From contig NW_025408671.1 of NCBI RefSeq assembly GCF_020360975.1, positions 2,046,001 through 2,110,000 on the forward strand: a stretch of 64,000 bases of DNA, read 5' to 3'. Below are positions 56,752 to 64,000 of the stretch, piece by piece (the first letter of the stretch is position 1; every line of letters begins with the position of its first letter). Made by a program: the position numbers and the translations under genes. The notes beneath the pieces were generated by a model that was given only the letters and a program-made list of their open reading frames with translations, was not told the origin of the DNA and made no database searches. The stretch comes from Hirsutella rhossiliensis (Eukaryota; Ascomycota; Sordariomycetes; Hypocreales; Ophiocordycipitaceae).

Positions 56752-59700
56752 ATAACGCCGCTGCCCTTATTCGAGCCATAAATTCGAGGAAAAATCGTTG
56801 GTATAGTAAATCCGGCCTTCGTCTTCCCTACGGATCAATAAGGCTAAGACTAACCGTTAGAGCCCTCCGATTATCCCCTACGAAAATCAGCTATCCTTGA
56901 CTCTGGTGCTTCCCTCGATATATGCAATACACTCTCACGATTCCGGTCCTTTAAGAAGGCACGAAAGGAATATCTTATTGCCGGGGAATCAACCGTACGG
57001 ATAGAGGGATACGGAAGGGTGAATTTTACGATGAAATTACCTAACGGGTCTTTACGAATTCTTCGACGGAAAAGGGTAGCTTTTTGCCCTCGATTTTCAA
57101 CGAGCCTAATTTCCTTCCGCCTTCTTCGAGAGGAAGGAATCTTCTAGGATACGACGTCTAAGCCTACGAGGCTAGTCTAGAAGAATCAGACTATTAGGCT
57201 CATCGAGGAAAAATTCGGTCAATTTGTTCTCGAATTCCGACCTATCCTTAGGAAGGAACCACTCGAGAAGTTAGCTTTCCCTGCTAGGAGGAATAGGTCT
57301 ACCACAAAGGACCCTCTTCTAGCAGCCTAAGGAGACGGCATTCTTTGGCACGCACGACTAGGTCACCTAGGCCCCTTAGCTTTACATAAGCTAGGACAAT
57401 AACAGGGCGTACGAATAAGGGGACTAAAGACCGTCGAATGCGAATACTGCGGCCAAGGAAAGACTAGGAGACGAATTTCCAGACGAACGCCTATACGGCC
57501 GGACCAGCCGTGTGAGGAAATTTAGGTCGACTGGACCGACGTCTCTAGGGATCAGGAAAGCTTCGTTAGGGTAATGTTTTTCACAGACGCCTTTTTAGGG
57601 ATAGTTTTCCCCTATTTCTTACGGACCTACCTAAGCAAGCACAACTAGTCTGCCCTCCGGGACTTCGTTAACTAGATGAAATCCCACTTTAGCTACGAGG
57701 TAAAGAAGATACGGTCTGACGGAGAGCTATTTACGAAAGATATCTCAAAGTGGCTTCGAAAAAGGGGCATTTTACCCCTCCCGTCAGCACCGAATACCCA
57801 GGCCCAGAACGGAGGGGCAGAAAGATCAGGGGGTGCTATGATAGAAAGGGCCCGTACGATGAGACTTGCTGCAAGGCTTCCACACGACCTTTGGAGGGAA
57901 GTCGTTGAGACCGCCTATTACCTACGGAACCGGACCCCGAGAGACCCAAAGGACCCTAGGGGACTAAACCAAGGAACAGACTAGAAATCCCCCCTCGAGC
58001 TCTTTACGAAGAAGAGGGCCTCGCTAGCCTACCTTCGTGCCTACGGCTGCAAGGCATACGCAATGACTACCGATGTATAGCTAAAAAGGAAGAAGAAAAG
58101 AAAGCTTAATCCTAGAGCCTTTATTAGTTACCTCGTTGGTTATAATTCTACGAATATCTTCCGGATCTAGATTCCTCTTCTACGGAAGGTTATTTCGACT
58201 AGGGATGTGATTTTCGACGAATCTAGCTTCTTCGACGGAAAGAGGGATCAACAGCCCCTCTTACTCTCTCAACGTTAGCTAATTTAGAAGATTCAAATCC
58301 CCCCTTCCTAACAGTCTTAAGAAGAGGTCCTAGACGAGGAAACGGAAGAAGAAACCGACGTCGAAGTAGTCGAGGATAACGCCGACTTCGAAGAAGAGGA
58401 AGCTACTAGATTAGATGATCTAGACGAAGAAGGAGACTATAGGAAAGCGGTAGAGCTAGAATACGCCTACCTACCTACGCCTCCTCCTACGCAAGAAGAA
58501 GATCTAGAAGCAGCTTTTTCAGTTAGTCTTCCCGTCTCGACCCCTAAGGGGGTAGGAAAGGCACCTCTCTTAAAGGATTACCCGGCTGCCTTTTTATCCC
58601 TGCTTCGAGAAGCAAAGGAAGGTATAGGGCCCGATACGGATACTAAAGAAGACCAACCTCTCCCCTATTTCGATCGTTTTTCCGACTTCTACCTAACGCT
58701 AATAGAAGACGGTTCCCACGGAGCGTTCACAGCAGGCCGGCTCTTCAAGCCACAGCTATCAGCAAGGAAGGTACACAAAAGAAACCTCCCGGACCCACCA
58801 GCAAACCAGAAGTAGCTAGAAAGACACCCCTTTAGAGACCAGTTTTTCCAGGCCTAGAAAGACCACCTAGCCTCACACGAAGAGATGGGGTCTTTCGAAG
58901 AGGTCCTTAAGGAAAAAGCAAGAGGAAAACAGGTCCTTAGCTGTAAGTGGGTCATTATCTATAAGACTAATAAACACGGCTTCCTTTAAAAATGCAAAGC
59001 CCGGCTAGTTGTTTGCGGGAATCAACAGGAAAAAGGGGATCTACCTACTAGGGCAACTACCCTAGCAGGGATGTCTTTTCGGACCCTTATAGCTATAGCA
59101 GCAGAATTTAACCTCGAGCTCGATTAGATAGATGCAGTCAACGCCTTCGTTAACTGCCTACTCGAGGAAGAAGAAGTTGTCTATATGCGCCTTCCACTAG
59201 GCTTCCAAAAGCCAGGAAAGGTTCTATGGCTTAGGAAAGCTCTATACGGACTACGAAGATCACCCCTTCTTTAGCAACAGCATTTAATAGGTTCCCTCGA
59301 AGCCCTAGGCTTTAAGAAAGTCCCTTAGGAACCGTGTATAATGCAGAAGGGTAAAATCACGGTCTTCTTCTACGTCGACGACATTATCTAGGCGTATCCG
59401 AAAGAGGAAGAAGCTAATGCAAGGGAGGCTATACGAGGCCTATAACAAAGGTATAAGATGACTAGGCTAGGGGAGCCAAAGTGGTTCCTAGGGATACGAA
59501 TCCTTAGGAATAGGTCCCAACGGACAATCTAGCTTACCTAAGACGCCTATATCGATAAGGTCGCTTATAAATTCCTCCCTAATTCCCTCGATAAGAAGCT
59601 TCCCTCTACGCCTATGTTAGACGAAGAGCTTTTGCCTAATCCGTCCTTTTAAGCCAGGGAGCAAGAGAAACACCAATATCAACAGAAGGTGGGCTCCCTG

Positions 59701-60464
59701 CTTTTTTCAGCTATTTCTACTAGACCGGATATCTCTTTTACGGTCTCCCGGCTAGCTAGGCATAACTAGAATCCTAGCCCTAGGCATTAAGAAGCAGCAG
59801 ACAGAGCTATCCTTTATCTCTATTCAACGAGATCATATAGTCTGCGCCTAGGAGGGCAGGGAAGGAAACAAGCTGCCGAAATCTTCCTTTGTTCGAGCGA
59901 TTCGTCCTTTGCGGACAATTCCTTAGACAGAAAGAGCTTATAAGGGTATATTATGTCCCTTTTTAGAGGAACTATTGCTTAGAGAGCTTCGAAGCAGGCC
60001 ACCGTTACGACTTCTAGTACGGAGGCAGAGCTACTAGCTCTTTTAGAAGCGTTAAAAGAAGCGATTTTCCTTAGCCGGCTGCTAATATCGTTACGACTGT
60101 AAATTCCGACCCCATTAGCTATAGAATGCGATAACACGCAGACTATACGAATTCTCACGGAGGAAAACAGCAAGCTGTCGACCCGGCTACGGCATATCGA
60201 TATCCACCAGCATTGGTTACGCCAAGAGGTCCAAAGGGGACTTATTTCCGTCCGTTGGGTTCTAACGGCATCAATAAAAGCCGACGGTCTTACGAAGCCC
60301 CTGCCGAAGCAGAAGCTGGCTGTCTTTTTACAGCAAATTGGGCTAGAAGACGTTCGAGAAAAGCTGTCCTTAGAAGCCCGCCTTGAGAGTCTACGAGAGG
60401 AGCTGGAAGAGACCGGAAGGAAGACTGAGAGAATATATTGATAGCTTTCTTCTTCGGGAGGCGT
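56746..60464 (+). pseudogene. Copia-2 pol: protease, integrase, RT, RNase H (few RIP stops)
   Basis: In frame with gag. Protease ILDSGASLDICN at about 56896-56931. GAG-pre-integrase LWHARLGHLGPLALHKLGQ near 57350-57410 with C-E-Y-C-G-Q. Integrase: WVDWTDVS, FFTDAFLGIVFPYF, then a 102-codon open part (57676-57984) with KIRSDGELF and NGGAERSGG holding the second D and the E of the D,D,E triad. An acidic linker follows (58320-58440), then RT with LDWIDAVNAF-like block and intact Y-V-D-D (59371-59382), and RNase H with SSTEAELLALLEALKEAIFL and ADGLTKPLP (about 60010-60310). Roughly a stop every 50-100 codons. At 60404 the frame passes into inverted Copia-3 sequence and ends about 12 codons later (EETGRKTERIY, stop). 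Confidence 0.88.
59979..60404 (-). other. Chimeric antisense extension of the Copia-3 pol frame
   Basis: The minus-strand frame of Copia-3 continues uninterrupted across the junction for 141 codons made from the reverse complement of Copia-2 RNase H, starting after LSVFLPVSS. Composition (S/R-rich, then CCKKTASFCFGRG) shows no domain. It is an accident of the rearrangement. Confidence 0.8.
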
Positions 60465-62258
60465 AAGATAGCTAGCTTCTTCTAGCTCCTTAGCTCTCTG
60501 CAGGGCTCCGTCTTCTTCCTCTTCGTCCTCTTCTACTTCGTCGGGTTCTGGGCTTTCGTCACGGACAAAGATAGTGCTCCTGACCTCGTCTTCGTCATCT
60601 GATCCAAGCTGACTCTCTAGGTCTGTTTCTTCGTCGAGGACTTCTTGATTCTTCTGTTGACTCTCCGGAATAGAGATCTGCTGGACTAGCTGATTGATGC
60701 TTTCCAAAAGTGGCTCTTGCTCTCTCTTCCCGTCAAAGAAGGTCCTTTCATCAAAAATAACATCCCTAGTCGAAATTACTTTCTTCAGCTGTGGAATCCA
60801 GATCCGGAAGATGTTCGTTGAATTGTAGCCAACTAAATAGCCGATGTGAGCGCGTGGATCTAGCTTTTGTAGCTTTTTCCTTCCTAGTTGTGCATCGGCA
60901 GTCATTGCGTAAGCTCTGCACCCGTAGGCCCGAAGATGCTTGTGCTGTTCGGGTTGATCCTTCCGAGTGAAGAGCTCCAACGGGGTTTTCCACAGGACTT
61001 GTTGATCTTCCGGGTGCGACGGACTTGCTGACTGGCTTGGCAAGTCCACGGGCGGCCTAGGGGCTCGAGGCGTCCGATTCCACACGTAGCAGGCTGCTTC
61101 CACCGTCTCCTTCCAAAGGTCATGTGGAAGCTTCGCGGCTATCCTCATCTTCCTAGCCTTTTCAATGACTATCCCTCCGAACCTCTCTGCACCCCCATTC
61201 TGGGCCTGGGTGTTGGGAGCTGACGGCTGTGCCGAAATCCCCTTCTTCCTCAGCCAATTCCTGATCTTCTTAGTGAATAGCTCTCCGTCTGACCGTACGT
61301 TCCGGACCGTACAATCAAACCTTAGCTTCATCCAACTAACGAAGTCACGGAGGGCTGCCCAGTTGTGCTTCTCTTGATAGGTCCGAAGGAAATAGGGGAA
61401 AACCATCCCTGAAAAAGCATCAGTGATGAACATGGCTCGAAGGAAAGGTCCGAATTCTTCGTCTCGACTTGGTGCTAGGTCGGTCCAGTCGATCCAAATT
61501 TCCTCACAGGCATAGCTCCTTTCCCTTGTTGGAGGTCGTCGTGAGACCTGCCTTCGGGCTCTTCCCTGGGCACAGATATCACACTCAGCAGTCTTTGGAC
61601 CCTTGATTCGAAGACCTTTCCTTTGTCCTAGCTTATACAAAGCCATCGGACCTAAATGACCCAGACGGGCGTGCCAAAGGTCGGCATCTGCAACAGCTGT
61701 AGGTCTCGGATCCCTTGACCCCTTCCTTCTTGGCTTGGAAGCAAGGAACGCGGCTTCGTCGAAATCTTCCTGCTTGATTGGTCGGAAATCAAGGACGAAT
61801 TGCTGATATACCCTAAATAGCACACAGATCGGTCTCCGGCTCTTGTGGACTAGCCGGGTAGGCGTTGGAAAAGTGTCCCAGAAGATCCCTTCGTCTCGGA
61901 GGAGTTGAAAAGAGACAAGGCTAGCCGAAAAGGTAGGGCAGTAAGCAACCTTCTTTAGCCGAAGCTTTCTCTTTGACCCGTCGGGTGCTGTGACTGTCAC
62001 ATCAACCCTTCCGTAGCCCTCTATTCGAACCTCTGAGTCCCCTGTGATTAGAAAGTCCGCTCTGGCCTTTCGAAAGGAACGGAATCTGCTAAGGTTGTTG
62101 CAGATGTGAAGGGAGGCTCCTGAGTCCAAGAGGGTCGAATTCTTCAAAGGGTAATCCGCAGACTTCTTTTCAGCCGTGTAGAGAAAGGCTGGATTAGCAA
62201 TTCCTACTATCTTGCCATGCTTCCTTCTAGGACGAGATCCTAGAAGCCGCTGTGGTTG
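60405..62258 (-). CDS. Copia-3 pol, N-terminal part: protease and integrase (truncated)
   Basis: Follows gag in the same frame after a UAG (62259-62261) with no further stop. The predicted frame from a TTG at 62147 is 722 codons, but only the first 581 are Copia-3; codons 582-722 (60404 down to 59979) are Copia-2 RNase H read antisense. Counting from 62147: protease DSGAS at 8-12; the HHCC domain with H159, H164, C189, C192; integrase core with D220 or D223 (WIDWTDL), D287 (RSDGELF) and E321 (NGGAERFGG), spacing D-x33-E; conserved LPHDLWKETVEAA and LRAYGCRAYA after it; then a glutamine/acidic linker (about 480-560). Protease and integrase residues are complete, but without RT the element cannot transpose alone. 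A start at TTG is not implied; expression would be by readthrough from gag. Confidence 0.85.
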
Positions 62259-62261
62259 CTA
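62253..62261 (-). promoter_or_regulatory. UAG-CAACCA gag-pol readthrough context (Copia-3)
   Basis: Read on the minus strand: AAA-TAG-CAA-CCA. The codons on both sides are in one frame, Gag ending RDQEK and pol beginning QPQRLLGSR. CAACCA fits CAR-YYA. Since the rest of the element has no RIP stop, this TAG is unlikely to be a RIP lesion. Confidence 0.65.
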
Positions 62262-63332
62262 TTTTTCTTGATCCCTCTTGGCCTTGATTTCTTCTACCTT
62301 CTTCTGCAAAGAGGCATCTTCCTTTAGGGCTTTCTGGGCTCTCTTGATAAGACTCTCGTTCTTAGGCATGTGTGGTGGACGAAGCTCTTCAAAGATAGAC
62401 CAACAGTCGGATAGGCCATGCCTAGTCGATCCGCAGCCTGGACAACGAGTCTTCTTTTTCTTCTTCGACGGCCTCTGGTCGTCTTCGTCGCCGTCAACGT
62501 GGAATCCGGCTCCTCTCTTGACTCCTGGGGTCTTCTGTCGCTGCTGCTGCTGCTCGAATTCTATTATTTCCCGAAAGCGATGAGCAGCAAATTGGAAGGT
62601 CCATTCCGAGGCTTCTGCTGCAGCTACCCCTTCTGCAGACTCGGTGGCCGTCGTTCCAGGCGGTAGGGAATGGTATAGCCGCTCTTGGATAACCGCTGCT
62701 GCTGCATCGAGCTTTCGACTCTCGTCTCTGAAGATCGTAGCGTAGCCGTCGCTATAGGGCCGGATTATGGCTGCTAGATCTCGTAGCCACTGCCCAGTCA
62801 GAGCCTCGTTGAGGAAATAACGCTTTGCTTGTTGCATTATTTCTTCCCACTGATCTATCCACTCGGGGAATGTTTTCTTAGTAGCAGAGATATGGTCGGA
62901 ATAGCGTCTTTTGATCCGTTCAAGCATGTATCCCTTCGCCGGGGCAGTTGCCTTCTCTAGCCGCTTGAACCACGTATAGGGAGATTCGTCTTCATTAAGG
63001 GATAGAAGCTTGACCTTGCTGACGGTCTCTGCAAAGATTGCTCTTGCCGCAGTGATTAGCTTCCGTTCGGCAAGGAACTCCTTTTGGCGGCTCTCGAAGT
63101 CTGACAATGCATTCATATATGATTTCTGCTGATTGACGTTAAGGTCAGTAAAAGCATTAGCATTATTCGCAAAGGAGGAATATTCCGGTCTTTCCGGGGC
63201 TTGTTTTGGCCCCGTATCCTCAAAAACAATAGGGTGGATTGTCTCATCAATCCGTGCTTGTAGTTGCCTAAGCCAGAAGTCCCAGTCTTCGGGCTTCGCA
63301 AGGATCACACGAGTAGTCGTATCGGTCTTCAT
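62259..63332 (-). CDS. Copia-3 Gag (intact, 357 aa)
   Basis: Full-length Gag, expected to form virus-like particles and bind element RNA. ATG at 63332 lies 79 bases after the LTR. N-terminal TTTRVILAKPEDWDFWLRQL; a long helical capsid-like region; SPYTWFKRLEKATAPAKGY and LTGQWLRDLAAIIRPYSDGY blocks shared with Copia-1/2; a Q-rich run (QQQQRQ) and basic patch (PSKKKKKTR) at about 275-296; zinc knuckle C297-P-G-C-G-S-T-R-H-G-L-S-D-C310 (C-x2-C-x4-H-x4-C) followed by WSIF; a charged C-terminal helix ending EEIKAKRDQEK. Plus-strand frames opposite it (62278-62583, 62418-62666, 63133-63345, 63264-63491) and the minus frame 63113-63301 are shadows. Confidence 0.88.
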   Translation of the reverse strand: MKTDTTTRVILAKPEDWDFWLRQLQARIDETIHPIVFEDTGPKQAPERPEYSSFANNANAFTDLNVNQQKSYMNALSDFESRQKEFLAERKLITAARAIFAETVSKVKLLSLNEDESPYTWFKRLEKATAPAKGYMLERIKRRYSDHISATKKTFPEWIDQWEEIMQQAKRYFLNEALTGQWLRDLAAIIRPYSDGYATIFRDESRKLDAAAAVIQERLYHSLPPGTTATESAEGVAAAEASEWTFQFAAHRFREIIEFEQQQQRQKTPGVKRGAGFHVDGDEDDQRPSKKKKKTRCPGCGSTRHGLSDCWSIFEELRPPHMPKNESLIKRAQKALKEDASLQKKVEEIKAKRDQEK

Positions 63333-63393
63333 TTTGGCGGCTTGATCGCGAGAGGGCTAAGCAATTTAGCGTCCGGAAGTTTCAGAAACGAAT

Positions 63394-63410
63394 TCTCCCG
63401 GGCTCATAAC
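63394..63410 (-). promoter_or_regulatory. Copia-3 primer-binding site
   Basis: On the minus strand GTTATGAGCCCGGGAGA directly follows the LTR. The same initiator tRNA-Met anticodon-arm complement as in Copia-1 and Copia-2. Confidence 0.75.
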
Positions 63411-63503
63411 TGTCGCGAAGACCGTTGCGCCATTCAGGCAAAAGTGGAACGCTCCAACAGGTGCACTGCAATTAACGCATATATCCAATGACTATTCCCG
63501 ACA
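63411..63503 (-). repeat. Copia-3 5' LTR (93 bp)
   Basis: On the minus strand TGTCGGGAATAGTC...CTTCGCGACA. Homologous to the 99-bp Copia-1 LTR over its length (shared GATATATG, TTAATTGCAG, CACTTTTGCCTG, GGCGCAACGGTCTTCGCGACA). Contains TGGCGCAACGG, an A-box-like word. Confidence 0.9.
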
Positions 63504-63737
63504 AGTAACTCTCTTCGCGAGAGCTGGCGTCCGATACTCCTGCACCTATTGCGACCGGGGAGTATTGCGCCAGTGCGCCCTATCGGCATCTATAGGGACT
63601 TCACTCCGGGCGTAATAAAATCCAACAAACCCGTAGGCTTCCGTAACATGGCGTCCGTAGTGAAGTGGTTCGGCGTGCCTATCAATTGCCCATAAATCCA
63701 GTCTTCAAACGTTAATAAAGCTTCTTATAATCTATTC
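63504..63737. other. Unmutated flank beyond Copia-3
   Basis: Normal CA/TG content, no recognised gene. It carries CTCTTCGCGAGAG at 63511-63523, the same 13-base word that ends the L-type LTRs (14341-14353 and 55338-55350), eight bases from the Copia-3 LTR. Confidence 0.45.
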
Positions 63738-64000
63738 CTAATGTCTAGCAGGTCTATACCCTTCTTTGTGGTGTAAGCTCCAATCAATAAAGTCCCAATA
63801 AAAACACTCCTCAAACCAACTCTTGATGTCCATGCGCCGAAAATAAAATGTAAGAGACTGGATACATGTATCTATTCTAGTTTTGTTGTAACCAAACTCC
63901 TTATCTGAATAAAACTGCCTATATTTATCTTGTGTAAGTTCCGGTTTTACCAACCTTCTTAATTCTGATATTTGAGAGTCAATAGCTTTACTGCAAGTTT
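63738..64000 (-). CDS. Partial unknown protein, C-terminal part, running off the right edge
   Basis: A minus-strand frame is open from the window end to a stop at 63738-63740 (about 86 codons visible). The visible part reads ISELRRLVKPELTQDKYRQF, then FGYNKTRIDTCIQSLTFYF, RRMDIKSWFEECFYWDFIDW and a short basic end. Composition is that of a real globular protein (aromatic-rich, few low-complexity runs), the DNA is not RIP-mutated, and no retrotransposon domain is seen. I do not recognise the family. It may be the first host gene outside the transposon block or a gene of another element. The start lies outside the window. Confidence 0.4.
   Translation of the reverse strand, partial: TCSKAIDSQISELRRLVKPELTQDKYRQFYSDKEFGYNKTRIDTCIQSLTFYFRRMDIKSWFEECFYWDFIDWSLHHKEGYRPARH

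Larger units (their letters stand above)
54858..60404 (+). mobile_element. Copia-2: copia retrotransposon with long LTR, 3' end missing
   Basis: Internal region nearly identical to Copia-1 apart from RIP changes, but with a 492-bp 5' LTR of the L type. The first base follows directly on the Gypsy-A copy 4 sequence. The element runs to the end of RNase H (LESLREEL) and stops at 60404, where it meets Copia-3 in opposite orientation. No 3' LTR exists in the window. RIP damage is light: CA/TG are still common. Confidence 0.88.
60405..63503 (-). mobile_element. Copia-3: young copia retrotransposon, 3' half missing
   Basis: Minus orientation. 5' LTR 63411-63503, primer-binding site, intact gag and intact pol up to the linker after integrase. 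RT, RNase H and the 3' LTR are absent because the element meets Copia-2 at 60404/60405. CA/TG are at normal levels and there is no internal RIP stop. It is a different subfamily from Copia-1/2 at protein level but shares the PBS, the UAG context and the short LTR type of Copia-1. Confidence 0.9.

Noticed and set aside
61165..61377. Plus-strand frame opposite Copia-3 integrase, and minus frames 60766-60993 and 60902-61123
   Set aside because: Shadows of the intact pol frame.
1..64000. CRISPR array, bacterial operons, riboswitches
   Set aside because: No regularly spaced direct repeats with unique spacers and no prokaryotic gene organisation; the sequence is clearly fungal heterochromatin.

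Overview
This window is almost entirely a graveyard of transposable elements from a filamentous ascomycete (Pezizomycotina). The evidence is repeat-induced point mutation (RIP). Across most of the window the dinucleotides CA and TG have nearly vanished and TA is in great excess; 8101-8380, for example, contains no CA and no TG. Recognisable retrotransposon frames are cut by TAA/TAG codons where family members carry CAA, CAG or TGG. No intact host gene is visible. The only coding-looking host sequence is a partial frame running off the right edge.

Layout from left to right: (a) 1-1318 weakly mutated, unassigned flank with two strong hairpins; (b) 1319-1790 short dispersed repeat; (c) about 1791-4515 a ruined hAT DNA transposon, transposase on the minus strand; (d) 4995-18954 Gypsy-A copy 1, a chromovirus with 470-bp LTRs, itself split by Copia-1 (8531-14654, 99-bp LTRs); (e) 18955-20445 and 28298 to about 30000, two halves of one Tad1-type LINE on the minus strand, split by Gypsy-A copy 2 (20446-28297, 450-bp LTRs, GTATA target duplication); (f) 31324-38283 Gypsy-B, a second chromovirus, minus strand, 186-bp LTRs; (g) 38289-47254 deeply mutated and mostly unassigned, with a solo copia LTR, a tRNA-like block and a short TTAGGG-containing repeat; (h) 47255-54857 a pile of fragments: Gypsy-A copy 3, Gypsy-B copy 2, Gypsy-A copy 4; (i) 54858-60404 Copia-2 (plus) joined tail to tail with (j) Copia-3 (60405-63503, minus), which is the only element with long open frames; (k) 63504-64000 unmutated flank.

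The copies form a time series. Copia-3 is essentially unmutated, Copia-2 is lightly hit, Copia-1 and Gypsy-A2 have lost most CA, and Gypsy-A1, A3 and A4 have also lost much CpG. Nesting agrees with this order: the less mutated element lies inside the more mutated one.

The most interesting biology is in the retroelements. In the copia family, gag and pol share one frame and are separated by a single UAG followed by CAACCA or CAACTA, matching the CAR-YYA readthrough context, with a primer-binding site complementary to the anticodon arm of initiator tRNA-Met and two unrelated LTR types on near-identical internal regions. Both Gypsy families carry an extra gene on the opposite strand between the chromodomain and the 3' LTR: a cysteine-cluster/coiled-coil protein in Gypsy-A, an Ala/Pro/Ser-rich protein with an acidic tail in Gypsy-B. 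Gypsy-A also exists with two unrelated U3 regions on a shared R-U5.
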